Assembly: GCF_018343625.1 (NCBI RefSeq)
Contig: NZ_JAGYPG010000002.1
Location: 310,001 to 374,000, forward strand
Direction: 5' to 3'
Source: Lederbergia citri
Lineage (GTDB): Bacteria > Bacillota > Bacilli > Bacillales > Bacillaceae_C
Length of the DNA stretch: 64,000 nt
Part shown: in pieces, positions 52,962 through 61,962 of the stretch
How positions within the stretch are numbered: position 1 is the stretch's first letter
Layout of the letters: each line of letters starts with the position of its first letter
Translations under genes and position numbers: made by a program
The notes under the pieces: model-generated
What the model was told of the DNA's origin: nothing
Databases searched by the model: none
What the model saw: the letters and a program-made list of their open reading frames with translations, nothing else

Positions 52962-54122
52962 TTAGTGACTTACATACGAAATTAGTTTTGAACGTAGTCT
53001 TCTCCAAGTGAATTTAACATCCTTAATAGAATAAGGTGAATTCAATTTCAAGTTATGGTTAGCATCCATATAATTAGGATATAACGCTATACTTTTATCC
53101 AGGAACTTATGCCCTACGTCCTCATATCCCTGTAGCAACTTAATTACCCCTAAATTATTTAAGGACGCTCCATCGTTCGGATCTATATAAATTACATTCT
53201 TAAAAGATTTCTCTGCTTCATTCAATCTTTCTTTTTTCAAGAAGTATAACCCTTTTAAAAAAAGTAATTGAGCATCTGTTTCATTTTCCTCTAGACTTAG
53301 TAAATGGTGGAAACCCAAATCCCATTGATCTAGGCGATATAAAAGCGCTACGTAATCACATGTGTTACGTAACTTTGGAAGTGATCGTTTAAAAATGGCT
53401 GTTTTAATTTTGTCATATGAATAGTTTTCTAATATTTTCCGTTCGTAATCAAGCATATTTCTTATGTTTCTAGATAAATTTTTTGAATGTCGTCTTATAT
53501 CTACTAACGTTTTTTTCACATGAGCTATACCACTATTTTCTGCTAGTCGGAGCCATAAATCCCAGTCCTCCGAATAAAGATACTGTTTTTGAAAGCCCCC
53601 ATGTTTTTGAAATTCATCTCTATTTATTAATACTCCGGATGTTGTAATCGTATTTCTTAATAACAAATATCCAAATGCCTCTTTCGAGTTATATTCTTGC
53701 CCATAAAGTAATTCATCTATAAATATACCATCTTCATTTATATGTCGGGAGTTCGAATGGACGAGATTATATATTTCTTCTTCATTATTACTGTTCAAAT
53801 ATTCCAAATGTGAAGTAAGTTCTTCCAGCAGTGAAGGGTGAGCAATATCATCAGAATCCATAAATAATATCCATTCACATTCTGTATTTTCAACTCCAAT
53901 GTTTCTTGCATTTGCAGCTCCAGAGTTGTTACTCATTTGAATAAGCTTGATAATAGGAAATTTTTCTTTCATTTCTTTCAAAATTTCCACTGTATCGTCC
54001 TTACTCCCGTCATCAACAATAATAATTTGATCAAATGACAATGTCTGATTACAAAGGCTTAAAATTGTTTGTTCAATATATAATTCCGAGTTATATGTTG
54101 GTACAACAGCTGCTATGGTCAT
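52962..54122 (-). CDS. Family 2 glycosyltransferase with C-terminal TPR region, 386 aa
   Basis: GT2 core: AAVVPTYNSELYIEQTILSLCNQT, IIVDDGSKDDTVEIL, GAANARNIGVENTECEWILFMDSDDIAHPS with DSDD as the metal-binding DxD. From about residue 265 there are tetratricopeptide-like helices (DAQLLFLKGLYFLKKERLNEAEKSFKNVI, SLNNLGVIKLLQGYEDVG). The start at 54122 follows AGAGGGAG. It adds a sugar to a carrier or to flagellin; acceptor and sugar are unknown. Confidence 0.88.
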   Translation of the reverse strand: MTIAAVVPTYNSELYIEQTILSLCNQTLSFDQIIIVDDGSKDDTVEILKEMKEKFPIIKLIQMSNNSGAANARNIGVENTECEWILFMDSDDIAHPSLLEELTSHLEYLNSNNEEEIYNLVHSNSRHINEDGIFIDELLYGQEYNSKEAFGYLLLRNTITTSGVLINRDEFQKHGGFQKQYLYSEDWDLWLRLAENSGIAHVKKTLVDIRRHSKNLSRNIRNMLDYERKILENYSYDKIKTAIFKRSLPKLRNTCDYVALLYRLDQWDLGFHHLLSLEENETDAQLLFLKGLYFLKKERLNEAEKSFKNVIYIDPNDGASLNNLGVIKLLQGYEDVGHKFLDKSIALYPNYMDANHNLKLNSPYSIKDVKFTWRRLRSKLISYVSH

Positions 54123-54150
54123 AAATCTCCCTCTAATTACAATAACAATT

Positions 54151-55530
54151 TTATAAAATATAAAAATGACTGTCCTCTCTTAACCCATTATCTATAAGTA
54201 TTTTTTCAAACTGATTTGCTCCACCTTTAGTAGCAATTAAATAAAAAAACTGTTCTTTTTTGGTAAAAGGCAAAGGAAGAAAATCATTGATATTTATTAT
54301 GGGTACCTGTATTAAGGAGGATTCTTTCTTAAAATTATCAATAAAAAAGCCCACTTTTTTTCCATTCATTTCACAAAAAGATAAAACACCTAGACCATAT
54401 TCCCCACATCCACATATTACAATGTCTTTATCACATGATTCTAATAACCGAAGAAGTATAGCCCTTTTATTACGCTCTATCTTCTTTTTTGAGGAATGAT
54501 GTAAAGACACGAGTAATTGTTGAATTTGATTTAATATTTTTAGTGGAGAATCTAGATTAACATACAGCTCATTTTGAATGTTTCTAATCTTTATTTTATA
54601 GTCAAAATTATTGATAACATCATTAATATCATTTAATAAAAATGAAAAAGAATTAGTTTGTAAAACCTTTAAATATTTTCTCATTTCGCATTCAAGATGT
54701 GTCAGTTTTTCTTCTTGGTAGCGTGCCTTTCCATTGACTAACACAGTTGGAAGCCCACACAGTATCCCATCAAAAATTGCTCCACTATAATCACTAATCA
54801 ATAAATCCGAGTTCGGGATAAGAGAGAATATATCAACACTCTCATTACAACAAAATATTGTATAATTGTCTATTAAGTAATGTAAATGACTCCACTCTTT
54901 TATTGATAAAAGATGGTGAGCTTTCAGTATAATATTGTAATGCTTACTAAGCTCTGTTAAATAAGGAACAATTTTTGAAAAACTACTAAATTCTCCCCAA
55001 GTAGGAGCATACAAAATTGTCTGCTTTTCAGAATTTATGAATTCTGAAAGTAATTGACCATTAATATCTTGTATCAAGCCAATCTCTGATTTACCTTCAA
55101 TCTCTACTATTCTTGGATTTCCTACGGGGATACTATTATGAAATCTTTTTAATTTTTGCTGTGAATAGTTTCCGTAACTAAATATCAAATCATAATTCTC
55201 GTTCCACTCGGCATAATTCCAATCATCTTTTGCATATCCGTACATTAAACGGACCATTTTAATATTTGTTGGATAGATTTCGAATGTTGGTTTCCAATAT
55301 GGACTGATTATGACATCAATTGAAACTTCTTCAATAAGTATTTTATCTTCTTCAATTAAGTCATAACCTTTTTTTTCTATAAAAGCTTTTAATTCTATAA
55401 TATTATCTAACGTGTTGAACATAGGCGAAATGAATATATAATTATTGGGTAAATATTTTACAATGTTTTCGTATATAAAATAATGAAAAATAGTCGAGCA
55501 ATACAACCCTATTTTTATCAAAAGTAACAC
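54151..55530 (-). CDS. CDP-glycerol phosphotransferase-like protein with C-terminal Rossmann domain, 459 aa
   Basis: Residues about 50-340 resemble the TagF/CDP-glycerol:glycerophosphotransferase GT-B fold: TILYAPTWGEFSSFSK, NIILKAHHLLS and SDLLISDYSGAIFDGILCGLPTVLV. Residues about 368-459 are a separate Rossmann-like unit, KDIVICGCGEYGLGVLSFC, VGFFIDNFKKES, FYLIATKGG. The same unit is found in four neighbouring proteins. A GTG at 55530 opens the frame; a TTG at 55521 with AGGTG nine bases upstream is an alternative start. Likely adds glycerol phosphate or a related unit to a glycan. Confidence 0.8.
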   Translation of the reverse strand: MLLLIKIGLYCSTIFHYFIYENIVKYLPNNYIFISPMFNTLDNIIELKAFIEKKGYDLIEEDKILIEEVSIDVIISPYWKPTFEIYPTNIKMVRLMYGYAKDDWNYAEWNENYDLIFSYGNYSQQKLKRFHNSIPVGNPRIVEIEGKSEIGLIQDINGQLLSEFINSEKQTILYAPTWGEFSSFSKIVPYLTELSKHYNIILKAHHLLSIKEWSHLHYLIDNYTIFCCNESVDIFSLIPNSDLLISDYSGAIFDGILCGLPTVLVNGKARYQEEKLTHLECEMRKYLKVLQTNSFSFLLNDINDVINNFDYKIKIRNIQNELYVNLDSPLKILNQIQQLLVSLHHSSKKKIERNKRAILLRLLESCDKDIVICGCGEYGLGVLSFCEMNGKKVGFFIDNFKKESSLIQVPIININDFLPLPFTKKEQFFYLIATKGGANQFEKILIDNGLREDSHFYIL

Positions 55531-55609
55531 ACACCTAATGTCTCATTTTTTAGTACATCAAAGTCTACAATCATTCTAAGAAATAGGTTGTGCAATTGAA
55601 CCTTACCTT

Positions 55610-56014
55610 TTAATGATTACGACCGCTTATTACGTTTATATCACTTTTAATTTTTGAAGTTGATATGTTTAGTGTTCTTGGCAAATAAATAACTTCGCAA
55701 TATGGTTTTAAGAAGTCAAATTCTTCTGACCAGTCGTCTCCCATAACAAAAATGTCGATCTTTTCTTTTTTAATATCCGAAACTTTCTGTTCCCACGATA
55801 ACTCTGGGATTACTTTATCCACATATCGGATTGACTCTAATATATATTTTCGGTGTTCATATGAATGATAAGCATGTTTATGTTTTAGTGCATTAAATTC
55901 ATCAGTTGAAAGTGCAACAGTTAAATGGTCTCCCAATTGCCGAGCTCTTTCAAGTAAACGTATATGTCCCCAATGTAGTAAATCAAACGTTCCATAAGTT
56001 ATTACTTTCTTCAT
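55610..56014 (-). CDS. tagD: Glycerol-3-phosphate cytidylyltransferase, 134 aa
   Basis: A small nucleotidyltransferase: [22 protein letters not shown] with the HxGH motif, [31 protein letters not shown] and [15 protein letters not shown]. It makes CDP-glycerol, the donor for the CDP-glycerol phosphotransferases next to it. The ATG at 56014 follows AGGAAG; eight earlier codons are in frame without a site. Its presence here rather than in a tag operon suggests that the island supplies its own donor. Confidence 0.92.
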   Translation of the reverse strand: MKKVITYGTFDLLHWGHIRLLERARQLGDHLTVALSTDEFNALKHKHAYHSYEHRKYILESIRYVDKVIPELSWEQKVSDIKKEKIDIFVMGDDWSEEFDFLKPYCEVIYLPRTLNISTSKIKSDINVISGRNH

Positions 56015-56229
56015 TATTACATCACTTCCTAATGACATGATAGATCTATGTCAATATTCTAGGTTGTAATCCCTTTAAGAACAGCATCCATTCGTAAACC
56101 GTATTATATCAGCGAAACTAGCAAAATGAAGTATCTTACTTGTTGAGCTTTCGCTGGATGCAGGAAATACGAACTGTGGATGTTATTTTTTAAAAAATCT
56201 GTTCATTTTTTACATTCACAATGAAATTC

Positions 56230-57240
56230 TTATCTAATAACCATAAAATCTAACTCTGATTGATAATTATAACCTTTTAAAAAGTCTATTATTTCAAACA
56301 TGCCTGGTTGTGAAGCAATGATAACTTTATTTTTCTTAGAATTATCAATTATAGCTGGAGAAAAAGTCATGTTCCCATCTATTAATGTACCTTCTTTTTT
56401 AACGTCTGAGTCAATAAAACCGCGAATTCTCCAACCTTTTTTCATTAGTGTATTTAAAACTGAACGACCAAATTCACCTGCTCCCCAAATGAAAATAAAT
56501 TCATTCTTTTTAAAGCTGTTAAAACTCTTTTCCTTAATAAGATAAGCATACTCGTCAAATAAACTTTTTTCCTTTCTGGTTGTAGTTGAATAATTTGATA
56601 GTCTAACACGAACTAAGTTCTCTTCTAAATGGCCCATCTTTAATCCATCTTCATTCATTCTGTAAAAAAGATCATAATCTTCAAAAATAGGGAGGTTTCT
56701 ATAACGGTAATTTTTTATAATTTCTTTTCTAATCATCATCGTAGAGTGAGATATACAACAATACCATTTTAATCTAGTAGCAATATCCTCCATAGTCTTT
56801 GAGGAATTTTTATAATTCTCAATATATTTCTTAAAAGTTAGATATCGGTGTGATTTTTCAACCTCTGAATCATCTGGAAAATAACTTAAAAGTGTTTTAG
56901 AAAGAACAATTTCTGGATTTTTCGTCATAAATAATAATTGTTTTTCAAATCGTTCATGATGTTGAATATCATCCCCATCGATTTTTACAATATACTTTCC
57001 ACTCGAATTATTAATTCCATAATTCAAAGCTGTTGGAATTCCTTGATTTTCTTTGAAAGAATATATTTTCAATCTCGAATCAGTTTGCGTTTTTAAAATC
57101 TCAAGAGTATTGTCGGTTGATCCATCATTAACTATTACAAATTCAAAATCCTTAAATGATTGATCTAATACACTTTTTATAGTTTCCTCTATATGCTTTT
57201 CACCATTATACACAGACATTAAAGCTGTTAGTTGTAACAA
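56230..57240 (-). CDS. Family 2 glycosyltransferase with C-terminal Rossmann domain, 336 aa
   Basis: GT2 core: TALMSVYNGEKHIEETIKSVLDQS, FVIVNDGSTDNTLEIL, YGINNSSGKYIVKIDGDDI. The C-terminal unit (about 245-336) reads EFIFIWGAGEFGRSVLNTL, RGFIDSDVKKEG, KVIIASQPGMFEII, matching the Rossmann unit found in four neighbours. It starts with TTG at 57240 after AAGGAG. Donor and acceptor are unknown. Confidence 0.86.
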   Translation of the reverse strand: MLQLTALMSVYNGEKHIEETIKSVLDQSFKDFEFVIVNDGSTDNTLEILKTQTDSRLKIYSFKENQGIPTALNYGINNSSGKYIVKIDGDDIQHHERFEKQLLFMTKNPEIVLSKTLLSYFPDDSEVEKSHRYLTFKKYIENYKNSSKTMEDIATRLKWYCCISHSTMMIRKEIIKNYRYRNLPIFEDYDLFYRMNEDGLKMGHLEENLVRVRLSNYSTTTRKEKSLFDEYAYLIKEKSFNSFKKNEFIFIWGAGEFGRSVLNTLMKKGWRIRGFIDSDVKKEGTLIDGNMTFSPAIIDNSKKNKVIIASQPGMFEIIDFLKGYNYQSELDFMVIR

Positions 57241-57268
57241 AATAATAACTCCTTATTAAAAGTTTCTC

Positions 57269-58708
57269 TTATATCAACTTATTTTTTTCATTTTTACATG
57301 ACTCAAGATAGTTATCTATTTCAGTCCATACCCTCAAGCTTGATTTATTATCAAAATATTTAAATATTAAACTCTTAATTTCTGCTCTTTTGTTCTTATA
57401 TGCATCTTGACCTTTTATCAAGTAAATAATCTCTTTTTCTAATTCTTTAAGTGTATGTACTGTTGGTCCCGGTGTAAGATAATCATACGGTTCAATCAAA
57501 AATCCTCTACTTTCGCTATACTCTTTTAAATCAATAGGAGCAAATATAACTGGTAAATCAATCAAAAGCGAATCAAAAAATACTGATGAATAATCTGTTA
57601 TTAATAACTTAGCCGCTCCTAAAATTTCATATAAGTGGATTTTCTTATTCACAAGGTGTGTATCGGAAAGTAGAAATATTCGTTCATGCTTGAAAATATT
57701 TAAATCTTTATATGTATTAAATTCAAATGGATGAAGTTTAACTACCACAAACAAATTGTTTTTTTCTACCATTTCTACAAAACTCTCTTCATTTTCATCA
57801 CCAAAGCCAATTAATTGATTCCACTCTTTATTTGTTTCTTTTTTGTAATTCTTACCTTTCCTCCAAGTCGGAAGATAAAAAATTATATTGCTATTATTGA
57901 GTTTTTTATTTACTATTTTTTCAAGTTTATTCAAGCTTCCTTTCTCAAAAAGTAAATCATTACGAGGCATCCCTGTAATTTTATATTTTTTTGCATTACT
58001 TGGGAAACAACTGTTAAAAAATGTATTATATAGCTGTGAATAAGATAAGATTAAATGTGTGTTTTCTATTCTTTTTTGTTGATAATTTAAGAACTGATCG
58101 TTAACTGTACCTTCATTAATAACTCCCATTTGTTTCAATGGAAAGCCATGCCACATCTCAATATTAATCTGTTCACCTTCATAAATCCCATCGAAATGAG
58201 AAGAACAAATCACATCATATGTCTTTAATTCATCGATTTTTTTTTCTTCAATTAACTCCACTTTGTACTTTTCACTTATAAAATTCGGCATGTTTTTGAA
58301 TAATGAGTATCCATTATAATTAGAATAATTATAATTAATTAACCCAATTTCTAATTTATACTTAGTTTGCTTTTCCTTAATACTAATATTTTTATAAATA
58401 TCTTCATGCCTAGATTTAGTTAATGCATTGTGTAGAGTATAATCAGTTGGAATAATCTTTTGATAAAAAACCCCTAATTCTAGTAACTGTTGCATTATAT
58501 CAATTGAATATTGGCTTGCAATAAAAATATAATCAAAGTTGAATTCAGGAATTCTATTTGGAGGAAAAACATCATAACCATGATATTTCTTAAAATGTTT
58601 CTTATAATCATTATCAGTAAAACAAATGACTTTAACTTTACTAGTATCTATTGTTGTAAGAAATTTTTCAGCACTACTTCCAGTCCCGAATATTATTATA
58701 TTTAACAT
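57269..58708 (-). CDS. CDP-glycerol phosphotransferase with N-terminal Rossmann domain, 479 aa
   Basis: Residues 1-90 are a Rossmann-like unit (NIIIFGTGSSAEKFL, VICFTDNDYKKH, DYIFIASQYSIDIMQQ). The rest is the CDP-glycerol glycerophosphotransferase fold: EMWHGFPLKQMG, YKITGMPRNDLLFEKG, IIFYLPTWRKGKNYK, VVKLHPFEF and KLLITDYSSVFFDSLLIDLPVIF. It should polymerise or add glycerol phosphate using CDP-glycerol from TagD. It starts at 58708. Confidence 0.87.
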   Translation of the reverse strand: MLNIIIFGTGSSAEKFLTTIDTSKVKVICFTDNDYKKHFKKYHGYDVFPPNRIPEFNFDYIFIASQYSIDIMQQLLELGVFYQKIIPTDYTLHNALTKSRHEDIYKNISIKEKQTKYKLEIGLINYNYSNYNGYSLFKNMPNFISEKYKVELIEEKKIDELKTYDVICSSHFDGIYEGEQINIEMWHGFPLKQMGVINEGTVNDQFLNYQQKRIENTHLILSYSQLYNTFFNSCFPSNAKKYKITGMPRNDLLFEKGSLNKLEKIVNKKLNNSNIIFYLPTWRKGKNYKKETNKEWNQLIGFGDENEESFVEMVEKNNLFVVVKLHPFEFNTYKDLNIFKHERIFLLSDTHLVNKKIHLYEILGAAKLLITDYSSVFFDSLLIDLPVIFAPIDLKEYSESRGFLIEPYDYLTPGPTVHTLKELEKEIIYLIKGQDAYKNKRAEIKSLIFKYFDNKSSLRVWTEIDNYLESCKNEKNKLI

Positions 58709-58722
58709 TATTAAAACACCTA

Positions 58723-59733
58723 CTATAAATGTTCTACAAGCGACTCTAATTTTCTTAAATTATCGTTATATTGTTCTACTAACTTATTTTTAATTAAGCT
58801 GTAATAGTCAATAGTATATAGCTGAAACATAAATGGATCTTCTAGAATTTTTATTGGAACTAGGACTCTTTGTTTCTGTTCAATTTTCCCATATAAATTT
58901 TTAGCAATTTCAAGAAACATTTTTTTGTACATTTTATTTATTGTTTCATAATTCGGCTCATTTTCAATATGATTTTCTGTTAAAATCTTTAAACATCTTA
59001 GCGAATCTTTGAACATTCGCTCTTTATTACTATCCTTTGTAACTAAGGAATTCCCTGTTAATCGCCTAAAATACAATGGTTCGGGTAAGTACTTGACTTT
59101 ATTAATATTTTTAATTAAGTAGTAAAGAAAAATATAGTCTTCAAAATAAGTAAGGTGTTCTATAAATTTATCATTTCCCTTTTCTAACACTTCTTTTTTT
59201 ACAATAAATAATACCGAATTCCCTCTAAATTTATTTTCATGAATACTTATTTTTAAATATTCGTACCCGCTCATTTTTTTAAAAGGAAGTATGTCACTTC
59301 TATCGTAAAATGAAGATATACTAAATTCATAATCCCTACCTCTTTGGTCTAAGTATTCCTTTTCGAGGAAGCATTTTGCATCAAATGTAACGAGATCTAC
59401 ATCATTATGTTCGAATTCCCTAATACATTTCTCAAAAGTTTTTTCATTTATATAATCATCACTATCTAGAAAATATATATAGTATCCATTTGCAAGCTTA
59501 AGGCCCATATTTCTTGCAGCAGAGGCTCCCTTATTTTCCTGTCGAAACACCTTAAATCTATTATCCTCTTTTGAATATTCATGAGCAATTTTATAACTAT
59601 TATCACTTGATCCATCGTCAATTATTAATGCTTCAAAGTTTTTATACGTTTGGTTTTTTAAAGAATCCAAGCAATTTGCGATATAGCATTCGGTATTATA
59701 CATTGGAATAATTACAGTTATTTTTTTTTTCAT
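58723..59733 (-). CDS. Family 2 glycosyltransferase, 336 aa
   Basis: GT2 core: ITVIIPMYNTECYIANCLDSL, ALIIDDGSSDNSYKIA, GASAARNMGLKLANGYYIYFLDSDDYI. The remaining 230 residues are helical and basic with no clear added domain, with EHLTYFEDYIFLYYLIK typical of EpsJ-like transferases. It starts at 59733 after GGTGGG and ends 14 bases before the next gene. Donor and acceptor are unknown. Confidence 0.9.
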   Translation of the reverse strand: MKKKITVIIPMYNTECYIANCLDSLKNQTYKNFEALIIDDGSSDNSYKIAHEYSKEDNRFKVFRQENKGASAARNMGLKLANGYYIYFLDSDDYINEKTFEKCIREFEHNDVDLVTFDAKCFLEKEYLDQRGRDYEFSISSFYDRSDILPFKKMSGYEYLKISIHENKFRGNSVLFIVKKEVLEKGNDKFIEHLTYFEDYIFLYYLIKNINKVKYLPEPLYFRRLTGNSLVTKDSNKERMFKDSLRCLKILTENHIENEPNYETINKMYKKMFLEIAKNLYGKIEQKQRVLVPIKILEDPFMFQLYTIDYYSLIKNKLVEQYNDNLRKLESLVEHL

Positions 59734-59750
59734 TTATTCCCACCATGTTT

Positions 59751-60596
59751 TTATAATAATTCATTTAGCGAAATAATCGGTTTATCCGTATAGTCTTTTA
59801 ATTTATTATATATAATATCAAAATCGTAAATCGGTGTTACGATAATTATGTCATAAATTCTATTATGCATTAAAGCCTCTGCACTAATAATTGGAGTTCC
59901 CTGAAAACTATCATTGCTTGAATATTGATCAATAAAAATTTTTGTTTTTATATTATTTTGTTTCAAAATTTTAAAAAGAATTCTCCCTATATTACCAGCA
60001 CCATATATGGCAATCTTTGTGGAGCTATCTAGAGATAAAATATTTTTTACTTCATTTTTTTGCCGAGCTAAATTATAAAGCTTATTTGTTAATTCAACGT
60101 ATTGTTCATATCTATAAACTGTTTCAAATTCTCGATTAAATATTTCAAACTTAATTATTCTATTACGAAGTATTTTATTGATTTCCATCTTATTTTTTCT
60201 ACTTAAATTGCCCCATAATATAAACATCTCTCTAATTTTCTTTTCCAACGAAGCTTGTAAATCTCTAGTTAATTTGACAATATTATTTTTGTCAACCAAG
60301 TCAATAATATTCTCTATTAATAATATATTTAAATAGTAAGAATAAAATGAATCCTGAATAATAATACTTGTCTTGGGGCAAACTATTTTAAATTTTATTT
60401 TTGGTGTTTCTAAAAAGAATTTTGCCTTATTAAAGATTTTTTTTGACGATATTTCTTTGTCTATATAACTATTGACTGTATCAGTATAAAATATGAGGAA
60501 ATTATTATTTTTATTAAAACGAATAGATCTTAAATTGAATTTCTTAATAAATTCCGTAGAAAAAATGTAGTCTAAGTTTGTGTGACTTTCCCCCAA
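59751..60596 (-). CDS. Hypothetical protein with C-terminal Rossmann domain, possibly 5'-truncated, 281 aa
   Basis: The C-terminal unit (about 188-281) reads KIAIYGAGNIGRILFKILK, TKIFIDQYSSND, IYDIIIVTPIYDFDIIYNKL, like the units in the neighbours. The first 185 residues are basic and Asn/Lys/Ile-rich with no recognised motif. The best start is a TTG at 60596 with no good binding site, and upstream is a degenerate 330-base stretch, so the N-terminus may have been lost. Very AT-rich. Confidence 0.6.
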   Translation of the reverse strand: MGESHTNLDYIFSTEFIKKFNLRSIRFNKNNNFLIFYTDTVNSYIDKEISSKKIFNKAKFFLETPKIKFKIVCPKTSIIIQDSFYSYYLNILLIENIIDLVDKNNIVKLTRDLQASLEKKIREMFILWGNLSRKNKMEINKILRNRIIKFEIFNREFETVYRYEQYVELTNKLYNLARQKNEVKNILSLDSSTKIAIYGAGNIGRILFKILKQNNIKTKIFIDQYSSNDSFQGTPIISAEALMHNRIYDIIIVTPIYDFDIIYNKLKDYTDKPIISLNELL

Positions 60597-60929
60597 ATAT
60601 TAAGCCCCTCCTTACATACAGTTTAATATTTTTTATCTCTTTATCATTGTAATTCTTCGGATAGAATGGTGCCACTCAAAACCATTCTTCACTATCCTCC
60701 AAAACATATAAATCGATAACTCTCAATCAGTGAAAGTTTCTATTTCAGCACAAATTCCTTTTAATCATCTTCTTATATTCATGATTTGCTCCTTCTATGC
60801 TTTGAATGATTATTTTCGATGTATCCTACAATTTCAACTTTACTTATAAAAATTTTGAGCCTTTGCTAAATCCAAATACTAATATTTTTGTTTTCCATAC
60901 TGCCTACTTTGCATAATTTCACTTGTCTC
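60597..60929. other. 330-base degenerate intergenic stretch
   Basis: No intact gene. On the minus strand about 60791-60897 reads KNKNISIWI, a stop, QRLKIFISKVEIVGYIENNHSKHRR, which resembles a decayed copy of the Rossmann unit (IxIxGxG...VGFFIDN). The remainder, apart from promoter sequence, shows nothing. Confidence 0.35.
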
Positions 60930-61907
60930 CTAATAAATAGAAAATTTTTGGAAGAAATCCTTTTTATTAAAAAATAGTTTTGCATTATCTCGAATGTATT
61001 CATCTTCCCAGTCCCACCATTTAATCCTATTTAATATTTCTATTTCTTCTTTTGAGAATCTATATTTTATGATCCTTGCAGGAACCCCTACTACAATTGC
61101 ATAATCAGGAACATCTTTCGTTACAACTGCCCCTGCACCTATTACTGCACCATTACCAATTTTAACTGAAGGTAAAACAATTACCCCTGCTCCTATCCAT
61201 ACATCATTTCCAACAGAAACCTTACCGTTATTTGCTATTTTTTCAATTGGTATAATATCTTCATCATTTAAAAACCCTGGTACTTTCTCAGGACCAAGGA
61301 CTTGATCCCTTTTGTAACTTAAGAAAGGATGTGTTGTTATACAACTTAGAGAATGATTTGGATTACTTATTTCGGCAGTACGATTTATTGAAGTAAACGA
61401 TCCTATACTTTCTAATAGAGTTCCTGGGTAACAGAATCTTTTATATCCATAAGTGTATTTGCCTATATTAACACCAGCTATTGTTTTATGCTTTGCTGCT
61501 AATCGCCTATCATCTTCAATTTTCAAATTTTCTTCAATCTTCTTTTGGAAATTTTGTTTAATTCTTTGTATTTCATTTAATGCAGGGAAAAAATCAATTA
61601 ATTCTACATAATTGTATGTTTTAAGTTGATCTGCAATTTCTGTATAAAAATCACTGGCAATTAGAATTTTGATATTTTTATTTCTAGGCAACAATACTTC
61701 TCGTGGATTTTCAATTATTTGATTACCCACATAGTTTCCCCACTTTTTTTGATCGTTATCTACAACTCTTAATGAGCTGTATCCTAGTTGTTTAAGGGCA
61801 AAGTATGTAAGCTTCCCTCCTTTCCCAGAACCGAATATTACAATTATTTGATTCGATAATAAATTGCTATAATCTAGTAATGTAGTTATAATTCTGTCTA
61901 ATATCAT
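60930..61907 (-). CDS. Acetyltransferase (hexapeptide repeat) with N-terminal Rossmann domain, 325 aa
   Basis: Residues about 20-105 form a Rossmann-like unit ([46 protein letters not shown]). From about 145 a left-handed beta-helix follows, with [35 protein letters not shown] in short and [13 protein letters not shown], of the CatB/XAT type using acetyl-CoA. It may N- or O-acetylate a sugar precursor; PseH activity, missing elsewhere in the window, is not expected from this fold. It starts at 61907 after AGGTGAG. Confidence 0.87.
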   Translation of the reverse strand: MILDRIITTLLDYSNLLSNQIIVIFGSGKGGKLTYFALKQLGYSSLRVVDNDQKKWGNYVGNQIIENPREVLLPRNKNIKILIASDFYTEIADQLKTYNYVELIDFFPALNEIQRIKQNFQKKIEENLKIEDDRRLAAKHKTIAGVNIGKYTYGYKRFCYPGTLLESIGSFTSINRTAEISNPNHSLSCITTHPFLSYKRDQVLGPEKVPGFLNDEDIIPIEKIANNGKVSVGNDVWIGAGVIVLPSVKIGNGAVIGAGAVVTKDVPDYAIVVGVPARIIKYRFSKEEIEILNRIKWWDWEDEYIRDNAKLFFNKKDFFQKFSIY

Positions 61908-61962
61908 ATGCTCACCTATCGTGTACTTTTTTGATTACAATTTGTTTCAAATTTCATAACTA

